DNA from: Fodinicola acaciae
Lineage (GTDB): Bacteria > Actinomycetota > Actinomycetes > Mycobacteriales > HKI-0501
DNA length: 64,000 nucleotides
Assembly: GCF_010993745.1 (NCBI RefSeq)
Contig: NZ_WOTN01000002.1
Coordinates: 1,984,001-2,048,000 of the forward strand
Reading direction: 5' to 3'
Shown: positions 7,410-15,510 of the stretch, one piece after another
Position numbering within the stretch: the first letter of the stretch is position 1
Layout of the letters: each line of letters opens with the position of its first letter
Position numbers and translations under genes: made by a program
The notes under the pieces: generated by a model
The model's input: only the letters and a program-made list of their open reading frames with translations
Databases searched by the model: none
What the model was told of the DNA's origin: nothing

Positions 7410-7953
7410 CGACCCACCGATGCGGTGCGATCTGCCGCGTACGCGTGAAACCGTGGTTTTCGAAGGCGGCCATCGGGCCGGTGTGCAGGAACGAGCCGGA
7501 AACCTTGCGGTCGTCGGTCTCCTCCGGATAGCCCTCGACCGTGCCACCGCCGTGCCGCGCGATCTCGGCGAGTGCGCCACCGAGCGCCGCGTCGGCGACA
7601 CCGCGGCCGCGCAAACCCTTGCCGGTGAAGAAACAGGTGATCCGCCAGTCCGGCAACCTCGTCAAGCCCTGCTCGTACTTTCGCCGGCTCTTCACTTCCG
7701 GCAGTTCCTCCGGCGGGCCGAACTGGCACCAGCCCAGACAGTCGTCGCCATCGAAGACCAGCGCCGCATGCGTACGCGCTTCGCGCACGCGTTGTTCTTT
7801 CTCCGCCCGGTTTTGCGCCGCTGTGCGGCCTTTCAACCGGACGTGAAAACCCATGCACCAGCAGCCACCCCAGACACCGTTGTTGGCCTCGACCAGCCGA
7901 GCGAACGCTGGCCAGGTGTCGACATCCAGTGGACGGACCGTGAACGCGCTCAT
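7387..7953 (-). CDS. GNAT-family N-acetyltransferase
   Basis: A 188-aa acetyltransferase-fold protein. It begins MSAFTVRPLDVDTWPAFARL and has a Cys/Trp-rich segment VWGGCWCMGFH (~28-38). The acetyl-CoA binding region is ITCFFTGKGLRGRGVADAAL (~104-124), where the basic G-x-G-x-x-x loop follows the core strand. VEGYPEETDD and FENHGFTRTRQIAPHRWV complete the fold. The acceptor is unknown. It lies downstream of, and overlaps by 4 bp, the thioesterase gene on the same strand, so both are probably on one transcript. Confidence 0.8.
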   Translation of the reverse strand: MSAFTVRPLDVDTWPAFARLVEANNGVWGGCWCMGFHVRLKGRTAAQNRAEKEQRVREARTHAALVFDGDDCLGWCQFGPPEELPEVKSRRKYEQGLTRLPDWRITCFFTGKGLRGRGVADAALGGALAEIARHGGGTVEGYPEETDDRKVSGSFLHTGPMAAFENHGFTRTRQIAPHRWVVTRTVDG

Positions 7954-8738
7954 CCGCGTGGTCCCACGTAGAGCGCCTGCGAGGCGGTGCCGAGAAAACC
8001 GGTCTGGTCATAGAGCCGCGCCTCGCTCATGCCACCGCCGTCCGGTGCCAGATATGTTTGGCTGGCCAGGAAAATCCAGTCGCTGGCCGGATAGCGGAAG
8101 AGCGTGACGGTGAGCGTCGGCGGGATGAACAGCCAGTCGTCGAGGAACATCTCGGCGGCCAGGCCGTTGGCAGAGTCGGCCAGCACGAGCAGCCGTTGCA
8201 GCCCGGCGAGCGCCGGGTCGGCGCCGGCCACCAGCTCCGGTCCGACCAGGGCCCACACCTGGCTCGGTCCGGGGACCTGCCAGCCGCCGCTGACGAAACG
8301 CCAGTCGGTCGCCTCGCCGTAACCCCAGTCGGTCAGGCCGGGGAAGTAGGTCTGCGGCTGGGTGCCGGGTCGCGGTGGCGGCAGCTGCGGCGTGGTCGGT
8401 GGCACGGACGCGGTGGTGGCGATCTGCCAGGCTCTGGCGACCACCGCGACCCGGCCGTCGACCGTCATCGTCGCCTCGGCCAGCTGCGTACGCCGGCCGG
8501 GACGGATGACCTCGACGTGCACCTCCGCGTCGGATCGGGGGATCGGCGCGAGGAAGTCGACGGTGATCCGGCCGATCCGCCGGTCCGCGCCGCCGGCGAC
8601 CCGGCAGATCTCGGTGGCGAGCAGTGCACTCGGCGGTCCGCCGTGTTGCATCCGCTGGTCCCACGGGCTGGTGGTCGCCGCGGTCGGCCGGAACCTGCCG
8701 TCGCCGAGCGCTTCGTAGAAAACGTCCGTCACAACCAC
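7950..8738 (-). CDS. TesB-like acyl-CoA thioesterase family protein
   Basis: A 262-aa double hot-dog protein of the thioesterase-like superfamily. The N-terminal hot-dog has the WDQRMQHGGPPSALLATEI motif, where HGG sits at the start of the long central helix, and ITVDFLAPIPRSDAEVHVEV. The C-terminal hot-dog includes TLTVTLFRYPASDWIFLASQ. Related proteins hydrolyse acyl-CoAs, but the catalytic Asp/Gln cannot be confirmed here. The start is GTG 8738, or GTG 8732, which lies six bases after a TATCGT hexamer and may be leaderless. It is divergent from the cyclase-like gene with only ~26 bp between. Confidence 0.75.
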   Translation of the reverse strand: MVVTDVFYEALGDGRFRPTAATTSPWDQRMQHGGPPSALLATEICRVAGGADRRIGRITVDFLAPIPRSDAEVHVEVIRPGRRTQLAEATMTVDGRVAVVARAWQIATTASVPPTTPQLPPPRPGTQPQTYFPGLTDWGYGEATDWRFVSGGWQVPGPSQVWALVGPELVAGADPALAGLQRLLVLADSANGLAAEMFLDDWLFIPPTLTVTLFRYPASDWIFLASQTYLAPDGGGMSEARLYDQTGFLGTASQALYVGPRG

Positions 8739-8764
8739 ACGATATGCGACGCTATCCTGCTGCG

Positions 8765-9691
8765 ATGACGGTCTTGGACTGGTTGCTCGACACGGATCCG
8801 GGCCTGCGCTGGCAGGTGCTGCGTGACCTCACCGACTCGCGGCCGGAGGCGGTGGCCGCGGAGCGCGCCAAGGTCGCCACCGAAGGTTGGGGCGCGAGGC
8901 TGCTTGCCGCGCGCGGCGACGACGGTCTGTGGGCCGGCGGGGCCTGCTTTCCGGTGGACTATCAGTGGGGCTCCGCCCCCGGTCAGCCGTGGACCGCGAC
9001 TTATCCGACGCTGGTGCTGCTGCGTGAGCTCGGCGTCGAGCCCGAGGCGGTGCGCGACGCGATCGCGGCCGTACGCGACACCTGCCGGTGGGAACACGCC
9101 GGCCAGCGGTTCTTCGACGGCGAGGTCGAGCCGTGCATCAACGGCCGCACCGCCGCTCTGTGCGCGTACTTCGGCGAGGACGCCGCCCCCATCATCGAGC
9201 GGCTGGTTGGCGAGCAGCTGGCCGACGGTGGCTGGAACTGCGAGGCCGAAAACGGGTCCGTACGCTCGTCGTTCAACACGACCCTGTGCGTGCTCGACGG
9301 CCTGTTGGAATACGAGCGGGTCACCGGCGGCACGGCGGAGTCGGCGGCGGCGCGGCAGCGCGGCGAGGAATATCTGTTGGAGCGGCGGCTTTTCCGGCGG
9401 CTGAGCACAGGTGAGATCGTCGAGCCCGGCTGGCTCGGGTTTTCGTTTCCGACCTGGTGGCATTACGACGTGCTGTGGGCCCTGGACTATTTCCGTCTGG
9501 CTGCTGAGAAACCCGATCCGCGGACGGCCGAGGCGATCGACCTCCTACGGTCGAAACAGCAGCCGGATGGCCGGTGGTTGCTGGAAAACACGCATCCAGG
9601 CGCGGTGCATGTCGCCATGGAGGACGGCGACGGCCAGCCAAGTCGTTGGAACACCTTGCGCGCGTTGCGCGTGCTGGACTGGGCCGACTGA
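8765..9691 (+). CDS. Prenyltransferase/squalene-cyclase-like alpha-alpha toroid protein
   Basis: A 308-aa protein with repeated QW-like motifs of the terpenoid cyclase/prenyltransferase alpha-toroid fold: LADGGWNCEAENGS (~155-168) and SKQQPDGRWLLEN (~268-280). It begins MTVLDWLLDTDPGLRWQVLRD, a start common in actinobacterial proteins labelled squalene cyclase. At about half the length of a true squalene-hopene cyclase, and without a visible DxDD acid, it is unlikely to cyclise squalene. The ATG at 8765 lies six bases after a TATCCT hexamer with no ribosome site, consistent with leaderless translation. Confidence 0.7.
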   Translation: MTVLDWLLDTDPGLRWQVLRDLTDSRPEAVAAERAKVATEGWGARLLAARGDDGLWAGGACFPVDYQWGSAPGQPWTATYPTLVLLRELGVEPEAVRDAIAAVRDTCRWEHAGQRFFDGEVEPCINGRTAALCAYFGEDAAPIIERLVGEQLADGGWNCEAENGSVRSSFNTTLCVLDGLLEYERVTGGTAESAAARQRGEEYLLERRLFRRLSTGEIVEPGWLGFSFPTWWHYDVLWALDYFRLAAEKPDPRTAEAIDLLRSKQQPDGRWLLENTHPGAVHVAMEDGDGQPSRWNTLRALRVLDWAD

Positions 9692-9769
9692 GTCCGGCGC
9701 ACGGGACGTATGCGGTGCGCTGGACCTGCATGGGACGCCTGAGGCCGGACAATCGGGACCCGATTGCGG

Positions 9770-10966
9770 CTATCTGGCGTCCGGGTCACCGAAGTCCGGG
9801 ATGTCCAGGCGTACGCCGCCTTTCAGCGCCGACTGGTGGGCGACGATGCCCGGCAACGTGTAGCGAGCCGCCGTCCACGCGTTGACCGGCGGAAGCGTGC
9901 CGGTGTTGACCGCGGTGACGAAGTCGTCGGCGAGGAAATGGTGGCTGCCCTCGTGGCCGTTGCCGGCGGTCGCGAACTCCTTCGGCAGCCGCGACCGGTC
10001 GTGCACTGGGGCCGAGCCGGAGGTGAAGGCGTCGCGCAGCGCCGGCGCCACGTGCGCGAGCGACGGGTCGTCGGGATCGACTCCGGTGCTCGGCTTGAGA
10101 TGGTCGGTGATGTCGGTGACGCCCTCCTTGTCCTGCCACAGGCTGACGGTGGCCAGCTGCTCCAGGCTGCCTTCGGTGCCGAAAAACCGAAACCGCGACT
10201 CGCGGATGTGCGACGGATAGCCGACCCGGCGAAACTCGTTGGTGCGAAACGATCCGCCGCCGGCGACCTCGAAAAGGCCGGTGGCGTTGGAAAAGTCGTT
10301 GCCGAACATGCTGACGTCACGGTCGAAGACGCCGTCGCCGCGCTCGTCGACGACACCGATCGCCGACACGCTGGTCGCGTACGTCTGCCAGGCGCCGAGG
10401 ATGCCGCCGATGGAATGGGTCGGATACATCATCGGCGGATAGCTCGCGGTCGCCTTCCAGTTGTCGCCGCCGGAATACTGGTATGCCGAATAGAAACCGA
10501 GGTCCATGTCGTGGACATAGTCGCCTTCTGCATAGAAAAGACGACCGAAGGCGCCGGCCGCGAGCTGGTTGCGCGCGTGTACGGTCGCCGGGTTGTAATG
10601 GCTGGTCTCACCCATCATGTAGGTCAGGCCGGTCGCGCGTACGCCGTCGATGATGTCCGCGATTTCCTGCTCAGTCACCGCCATCGGCACCGCTGAGTAG
10701 ACGTGCTTGCCAGCGCGCAGCGCCTGCGCGACGAGCGGTCCGTGCGTCCACCGCTGCGTGAAGATCGCTACGGCGTCCACATTGGACTCAAGGACGGCGT
10801 CGTACGACGGCAACGTGCCGGCCAGGTCGTGGTCGACGACCAGCTTGGCGGCGCGGTCCGGCAGCAGGTCGGTGGCGAAGATGTCGCCGACGCCGGGATG
10901 CAACCGCCACAGCCGCGCGAACGCGCCGGCGAACTGGCCAGCACCGACGATCGCCAGAGAAAACAC
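9770..10966 (-). CDS. Gfo/Idh/MocA-family NAD(P)-dependent oxidoreductase
   Basis: A 398-aa sugar-type dehydrogenase. The N-terminal Rossmann domain starts SLAIVGAGQFAGAFARLW. The region that usually reads EKP is KHVYSAVPMAVT. The C-terminal alpha/beta domain has YMMGETSHYNPATVHARN and the Tyr/His-rich segment PPMMYPTHSIGGILGAW, which carries likely catalytic residues. Substrates of this family are sugars, inositols or glycosides; this one is not determined. The divergent AraC regulator 52 bp away suggests that the gene is sugar-inducible. Confidence 0.85.
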   Translation of the reverse strand: MFSLAIVGAGQFAGAFARLWRLHPGVGDIFATDLLPDRAAKLVVDHDLAGTLPSYDAVLESNVDAVAIFTQRWTHGPLVAQALRAGKHVYSAVPMAVTEQEIADIIDGVRATGLTYMMGETSHYNPATVHARNQLAAGAFGRLFYAEGDYVHDMDLGFYSAYQYSGGDNWKATASYPPMMYPTHSIGGILGAWQTYATSVSAIGVVDERGDGVFDRDVSMFGNDFSNATGLFEVAGGGSFRTNEFRRVGYPSHIRESRFRFFGTEGSLEQLATVSLWQDKEGVTDITDHLKPSTGVDPDDPSLAHVAPALRDAFTSGSAPVHDRSRLPKEFATAGNGHEGSHHFLADDFVTAVNTGTLPPVNAWTAARYTLPGIVAHQSALKGGVRLDIPDFGDPDAR

Positions 10967-11018
10967 GCGTGGACTCCTCAGCTGGAGACGACGTGGACGG
11001 ATTCGACGCTACGAGCCT

Positions 11019-11924
11019 ATGATCCGCGAAGTCTTCAGCGATGAGAGCGGGAAGATCTTGGATCCTCAGGTCGAGTCGGCCGGGTTGATCGGCTGGGCCG
11101 GTGAGCCGGCGGTGATGCACGCCGCGCACCAGCACGACGACCTCGAGCTCAACCTGGTCGCCGACGGCGGCACGATGCTCTACCTGTTCGGCGGCGTACC
11201 GGTCGAGGTCGGTCCCGGCTGCATGGCCGCCTTCTGGGCCGCCGTGCCGCATCAGCTGGTGGCCAACTCGGCCAACCACGTGCACTGGGTCTACGTGCCG
11301 TTCGAGACGTTTTTGGCCTGGGGCCTGCCGGATCAGCTGGTCAGCCGGCTGCTGTCCGGCGTACCCCTGGTGTCCGCGCCGGAGGCCGCGAGCGCGACCG
11401 ATCCGGTCAGCTTCGCCCAGTGGGCCGCCGACCTCGGCAGCGACCAGGCCGAGCGGCGGCGGATCGCGCTGCTGGAGGTGGAGGCGCGGGTCCGGCGGCT
11501 CGCGCTGGCGACCGTCGGTCAGCCGGCGCGGCAGTATTCCGGAGCCGATCCGGCATTGCGGCAGGTCGTCGCGATGGTGCGGCACATCTCCGAGCACTTC
11601 CGCGAGCCGCTCGGTGTCGCCGACATCGCCGCCGCCGTGCGGCTGCATCCGAACTACGCGATGCCGCAGTTTCGCAAGGTGATGGGTACGACCATCGGCG
11701 ACTATCTCACCCGGCGCCGGCTCGCCGAGTCGCGCCGGTTGTTGGTGACCACCGACCTGCCGATCGAGAGGGTCGCCGCGGAGTCGGGATTTGGTTCTAT
11801 CAGCCGGTTCTACGCGGCGTTCACGGACGGATGTGGAAGTCCGCCGGCCCGTTTCCGGCGGCAGCACCGGGTGTCACCGTCCACATTGGACGTATCACGG
11901 CCGGCTTCGACCAAAGTCGGATGA
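11019..11924 (+). CDS. AraC-family transcriptional regulator
   Basis: A 301-aa regulator with an N-terminal cupin sensor (HAAHQHDDLELNLVADGG near residue 32, and a GPGCMAAFWAAVPHQL cupin strand) and a C-terminal double helix-turn-helix (~185-285). The latter includes LGVADIAAAVRLHPNYAMPQ and the conserved second motif ERVAAESGFGSISRFYAAF. ATG 11019 was chosen because it starts the sensor domain and the longer open frame runs into the divergent dehydrogenase gene. It is predicted to control the Gfo/Idh/MocA gene at 9770-10966. The ligand is unknown. Confidence 0.85.
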   Translation: MIREVFSDESGKILDPQVESAGLIGWAGEPAVMHAAHQHDDLELNLVADGGTMLYLFGGVPVEVGPGCMAAFWAAVPHQLVANSANHVHWVYVPFETFLAWGLPDQLVSRLLSGVPLVSAPEAASATDPVSFAQWAADLGSDQAERRRIALLEVEARVRRLALATVGQPARQYSGADPALRQVVAMVRHISEHFREPLGVADIAAAVRLHPNYAMPQFRKVMGTTIGDYLTRRRLAESRRLLVTTDLPIERVAAESGFGSISRFYAAFTDGCGSPPARFRRQHRVSPSTLDVSRPASTKVG

Positions 11925-12028
11925 CCGGCGCCGCCTTTGGTGGACGCGGGCCGGCGACCCGGGTCCGATGTGCGAAGTGGCCGCGACGGCGACGCTGAGA
12001 TCGGACAAAGTCGTCGAAGGAGGAAACC

Positions 12029-12259
12029 GTGAACAGGGGTGGCTATCTCGCGCTGCAGATCGTCGGCATGGTGACGGTGATCGTCGCCGCTCAGGCCGCC
12101 ATCCGCAGCCTCTTCAACCACGCGCAGACGCAGCTGTGGGGTGTGCTCGACTGGGTGCCCGGCGGCTGGGGCGGCCGGCTGGTCGTGTTGGTGCTGGTCG
12201 CCGCCGCCGGTGTCGTACTCGCCGGCTGGGCTCACGACCAGGCCAAGGCGGCCAGGTAG
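12029..12259 (+). CDS. Small two-helix membrane protein, unknown
   Basis: A 76-aa protein with two predicted membrane helices: YLALQIVGMVTVIVAAQAA (~6-24) and LVVLVLVAAAGVVLAGWA (~51-68). They are joined by a short loop with LFNHAQTQLWGVLDWVPGG, and the tail is basic. The GTG start at 12029 has an excellent ribosome site (GAAGGAGGAAACC). It lies 14 bp upstream of the histidine kinase gene and could be an accessory membrane subunit of that sensor. That role is inferred from position only. Confidence 0.75.
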   Translation: MNRGGYLALQIVGMVTVIVAAQAAIRSLFNHAQTQLWGVLDWVPGGWGGRLVVLVLVAAAGVVLAGWAHDQAKAAR

Positions 12260-12273
12260 TCGGTCGGGGCGAG

Positions 12274-13464
12274 ATGGATCATGATGAGCCGGTGAACGCG
12301 ATGCCGCCGTTGCGGCTCTGGCAGCATGCGTGGCGGCTGCTGGCGGCCGCGTTCGTCGGGGTCGTGGTTTGGCTCATCGCCGCCTCGCAGGTGCCACCAG
12401 GTGCGTACGACGCGCGCGTACGGTGGCTGCTGCTCGGTGATCCGCTGGTCGGCCTGCTCTGCCTGGCCGCCGTGGCCTGGCGACGCCGCTATCCGCTGAC
12501 CGTGACGACCGGCGTGGCGATCGTGTCGAGCGCGTCGACGCTGGCCAGCGGCGCGGCGCTGCTGGCGGTGGGGTCGCTGGCGACGCGCCGGCGTCCGGTG
12601 GAGACGACCGTGATGGCGATCCTCTGCGCGGCCACCGGCGTGTTGAGCGACAACCTCTATCCGCGGGTCGGCGGACCGGATCCGCTGTGGCTGCAGATCG
12701 CCCTCCCGGCGCTGACCGTCGGCATCGTCGTGGCCATCGGTGTCGCGGTCGGTGCGCGGCGCGAGGAACTGCGTTCGCTGCGCCAGCGCGCCGAGAGCGC
12801 CGAGAGTGAGCAGGCCGCGCGAGCCGCCGAGGCGCGCATCGTGGAGCGGCACCGGATCGCGCGCGAGATGCACGACGTACTCGCACACCGGATCTCCCTG
12901 GTGGCCATGCAGGCCGGCGTGCTCGGACATCGCGCCGACCTGCCGTCCGACCAGGTCGCCAGGTTGGCGCGCGGCGTCGCCGACGGGGCGCATCAGGCGC
13001 TGGAGGAGTTGCGCGACGTGCTCGGTGTCCTACGCGCCAGCCAGACCGGTGCCGAGCCGCCGCAGCCGTCGCTCGCCGACCTGCCGGCGCTCGTCGAGGA
13101 CGCGCGGGCGCTGGGGGCGGACGCGACGCTGACGACCGTCGACGGCGCGGCGACGCCGCCGGAGGTGGTGGCGCGTACGGCATACCGGATCGTCCAGGAA
13201 GGCCTGACAAACGCCGGGAAACACGCGCCGGGCGCGCGCGTACGAGTCAGCGTCGAAGGTGCGCGCGGCGACGGCTTGCGCGTGACTGTGCGGGACAGCG
13301 GTGCCGCTGGATCGTACGATCCGCCGCCGCGCTCCGGCTATGGACTGCTCGGCCTGGCCGAGCGGGTCGCGCTGGTGGGCGGCACACTGGAGCACCATCC
13401 GGTCGACGGCGGTGGCTTCGTCCTCGCCGCGCGGCTGCCGTGGCCTGACGAGAGGACGGACTGA
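12274..13464 (+). CDS. Two-component sensor histidine kinase (NarL/LiaS type)
   Basis: A 396-aa membrane histidine kinase. Four to five hydrophobic helices occupy residues ~12-160. A cytosolic coiled stretch is followed by the HisKA_3 phosphoacceptor box RHRIAREMHDVLAHRISLVA (His near 207) and a HATPase domain with IVQEGLTNAGKHAPGA (N-box) and SGYGLLGLAERVALVGG (G2 box). There is no large extracellular sensor, so it probably senses the membrane or through the adjacent small membrane protein. The start may be ATG 12274 or ATG 12301. The response regulator begins 1 bp after the stop. Confidence 0.9.
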   Translation: MDHDEPVNAMPPLRLWQHAWRLLAAAFVGVVVWLIAASQVPPGAYDARVRWLLLGDPLVGLLCLAAVAWRRRYPLTVTTGVAIVSSASTLASGAALLAVGSLATRRRPVETTVMAILCAATGVLSDNLYPRVGGPDPLWLQIALPALTVGIVVAIGVAVGARREELRSLRQRAESAESEQAARAAEARIVERHRIAREMHDVLAHRISLVAMQAGVLGHRADLPSDQVARLARGVADGAHQALEELRDVLGVLRASQTGAEPPQPSLADLPALVEDARALGADATLTTVDGAATPPEVVARTAYRIVQEGLTNAGKHAPGARVRVSVEGARGDGLRVTVRDSGAAGSYDPPPRSGYGLLGLAERVALVGGTLEHHPVDGGGFVLAARLPWPDERTD

Positions 13465-13465
13465 C

Positions 13466-14131
13466 GTGGCGCCGGTGCGGATCGTGATCGTGGACGACGA
13501 CCAGTTGGTACGCATGGCGCTGCGGCTGATCGTCGACGGCGAGCCGGACCTGACCGTGGTCGGCGAGGCGGCCGACGGCGACGCCGCGATCGCCGTCGTG
13601 GCCGAGCAGCGCCCGGATGTCGTGCTGATGGACGTACGTATGCCGGGTCGCGACGGCCTCAGCGCGACCACCGAGATCCTCGGCCGGCCGGAGCCGCCAC
13701 GGATCCTGGTGCTGACCACCTTCGACTCCGACGAGATGGTGCTCGGCGCGTTGCGTGTGGGCGCTCTCGGTTTCGTCCTCAAGGACACGCCTCCGCCGCG
13801 GCTGCTGGCCGCCGTACGCGCCGTGGCCGCCGGCGAGCCGGCCCTGTCGCCGGCCGCCACGACCCGGCTGATCGCCGCCGCCACCGGCCCCCGCTCCTCC
13901 GACGCGAGTCGCGCCGCTCGCGAGACCGCGCGTGAGCGGTTGTCCGCGCTGACCGATCGTGAGCGCGAGACCGCGCGGGCGATCGCCGACGGCCTGTCCA
14001 ACACCGAGATCGCGCGGCAGCTCTACATCAGCGTGGCGACGGTGAAAGCCCACATCAGCAGCATTTTCACCAAGCTGGCGCTGGAAAACCGCGTCCAGAT
14101 CGCCATGCTCGTGCGGGACGCCAGCGACTAG
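13466..14131 (+). CDS. NarL/FixJ-family response regulator
   Basis: A 221-aa partner of the preceding kinase. The receiver domain (1-120) has the acidic pair VDDDQ, the phosphorylatable Asp in DVVLMDVRMPGRDG (~54), and Thr and Lys in VLTTFDSDE and FVLKDTPP. The LuxR-type helix-turn-helix (~155-218) has the full LTDRERETARAIADGLSNTE and ATVKAHISSIFTKL elements. The start is GTG 13466, one base after the kinase stop, so expression is coupled. Targets are not visible in the window. Confidence 0.9.
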   Translation: MAPVRIVIVDDDQLVRMALRLIVDGEPDLTVVGEAADGDAAIAVVAEQRPDVVLMDVRMPGRDGLSATTEILGRPEPPRILVLTTFDSDEMVLGALRVGALGFVLKDTPPPRLLAAVRAVAAGEPALSPAATTRLIAAATGPRSSDASRAARETARERLSALTDRERETARAIADGLSNTEIARQLYISVATVKAHISSIFTKLALENRVQIAMLVRDASD

Positions 14132-14159
14132 ACGACCTATTCCAAGGGCTCAACTTGAG

Positions 14160-14290
14160 TTCTCACCCGATGCCAGGAACTTAACGTCCGGTCCGAACCC
14201 GTTCGTGATCGTTTCGGCACATCGAGTGTGGGAAAATCCCGCATCCCAAGGCAGATTTCACCGGGATTACCGACGCGCCGCCACGTAGAC
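14160..14290 (+). repeat. Remnant of the 50.7-kb TIR element family
   Basis: ATGCCAGGAACTTAACGTCC (14170-14189) matches both terminal arms of the element at 50730-51175. GTGTGGGAAAATCCCGCATC (14226-14245) followed by a CAGATTTC stretch matches that element's internal part at 50976-51020. The order and spacing differ, so this is a decayed or rearranged copy. It occupies the first part of the ~520-bp gap after the response regulator. Confidence 0.6.
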
Positions 14291-14399
14291 CTACTCGCTT
14301 AATTGTCTACCCAAGCCGGACATCACAGTGAAATGTCTGTTGTCGGTAGACGGGAATACAAGATCAAACTCCTCCCGCCGCCTGGCGCGCGCAAGTTGG

Positions 14400-14660
14400 C
14401 AGTCACAACAGCATTACCTGTCTCAACAGTCACACCCGTCACAGGAGCTGTCGGTCTTGCGGGTGTGAAAGCCTTGCATCTAGCGCGAGTAACTCGACAT
14501 TCACACCATCGGCGAACCTCGCAAGGCAGACATGTAGCGCTACACATGCCGTCGAGTCCCACATAGTGGACCTTCTCGCCACTCACCGGGACACCATCGC
14601 CCCTCCGGTGTCGCCACCCAACCAAGCCACAAAACAGACCGCACCTCCCCGTGCTTACGC
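14400..14660 (-). repeat. Dispersed mosaic repeat, copy B (partial, inverted)
   Basis: An inverted copy of the core module of the repeats at 2.8 and 61.5 kb. The core (14461-14580, read on the minus strand) includes GGTTCGCCGATGGTGTGAAT and GTCGAGTTACTCGCGCTAGA. It is more diverged than copies A, C and E. The outer part (14585-14660) only weakly keeps the terminal-repeat sequence. It lies between the response regulator and the PAP2 phosphatase gene. Confidence 0.75.
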
Positions 14661-15407
14661 ACGCCCCTGCCGGGGTGAAAATAGATCATCTAGCCGTCTC
14701 GGCTTGACCAGTCTCACCAGCCTGGTCAACGAAATCGCGACCGCGACGAGCGCCACGCCCGCGACGACGTCCAGGACATAGTGGTGCCCGGTCACCAGGA
14801 CGACAAGTGCCGTGAGCAGTGGAAAAAGCCAGACCAGCCAGGCGGTTCGCGGAGAGCGCGGCCGCAGCGCCGACCAGCCGGCGTACGCACACCAGGTCGT
14901 CCACGCCACGTGCATGCTCGGCATCGCGGCCAACAGATTGACTCCCGGCTGCGGCGTACGCGCCGCGGCGCCGCCCAGAATGTCGTGCGTCGCCAGGTGG
15001 TCGACGACGCCGTTTTCGGCAAACCGCGGCGGAGACTCCGGATACAGCCAGACGAGCAGCAGATCGATGACCATTGTCACCACGAGTACGGTCCGCAGCC
15101 GGCCGTATCGTGCCGGCAGGAACATGTAAAGGCAGATCAGCATGACCGGCACGGCGACAACGCAAAGCCGGTAGAAATAGCCGGCGAGACAAATCGCGAC
15201 CGGTTGCCCAAGCATCGCGTGGTTGAGCGGAAGTTCGACCGCGATGCGCAGAGCCTGCTCCAGCTGCTGGACGAGCAGTGCGTTGTTCGTCGCCGCCGGA
15301 TCGCCACGGTCGACCCCGGCGCGTGCCAGTCCGAAGGCGACATATCCGATGATCAGCAGCGGAAACTCCAGATACCAGGCCGGCCGTTGGGAGCGAGTCC
15401 AGAACAT
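14655..15407 (-). CDS. PAP2-superfamily membrane phosphatase/transferase
   Basis: A ~250-aa polytopic membrane protein of the PAP2 family (inositol-phosphorylceramide-synthase-like branch). Six hydrophobic helices are visible. The catalytic motifs are C2 LLAAMPSMHVAWT (~160) and C3 VTGHHYVLDVVAGVAL (~210), each with its His; a C1-like region is only weakly preserved. It probably transfers or removes a phosphate group on a lipid. I prefer ATG 15407 (MFWTRSQRPAWYLEFP) because the preceding 39 codons look non-conserved; ATG 15524 is an in-frame alternative that would overlap the upstream gene. The C-terminal end runs into repeat copy B. Confidence 0.75.
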   Translation of the reverse strand: MFWTRSQRPAWYLEFPLLIIGYVAFGLARAGVDRGDPAATNNALLVQQLEQALRIAVELPLNHAMLGQPVAICLAGYFYRLCVVAVPVMLICLYMFLPARYGRLRTVLVVTMVIDLLLVWLYPESPPRFAENGVVDHLATHDILGGAAARTPQPGVNLLAAMPSMHVAWTTWCAYAGWSALRPRSPRTAWLVWLFPLLTALVVLVTGHHYVLDVVAGVALVAVAISLTRLVRLVKPRRLDDLFSPRQGRA

Positions 15408-15510
15408 GCGCCGAGACGATACGGCGTTTTGTGAGCGGAGGGAACGAAACTTGCCAAGATCGACAACGATCCCCGGCAACGCGCGCGCCGGCCCATCGGA
15501 CACGGCCCAA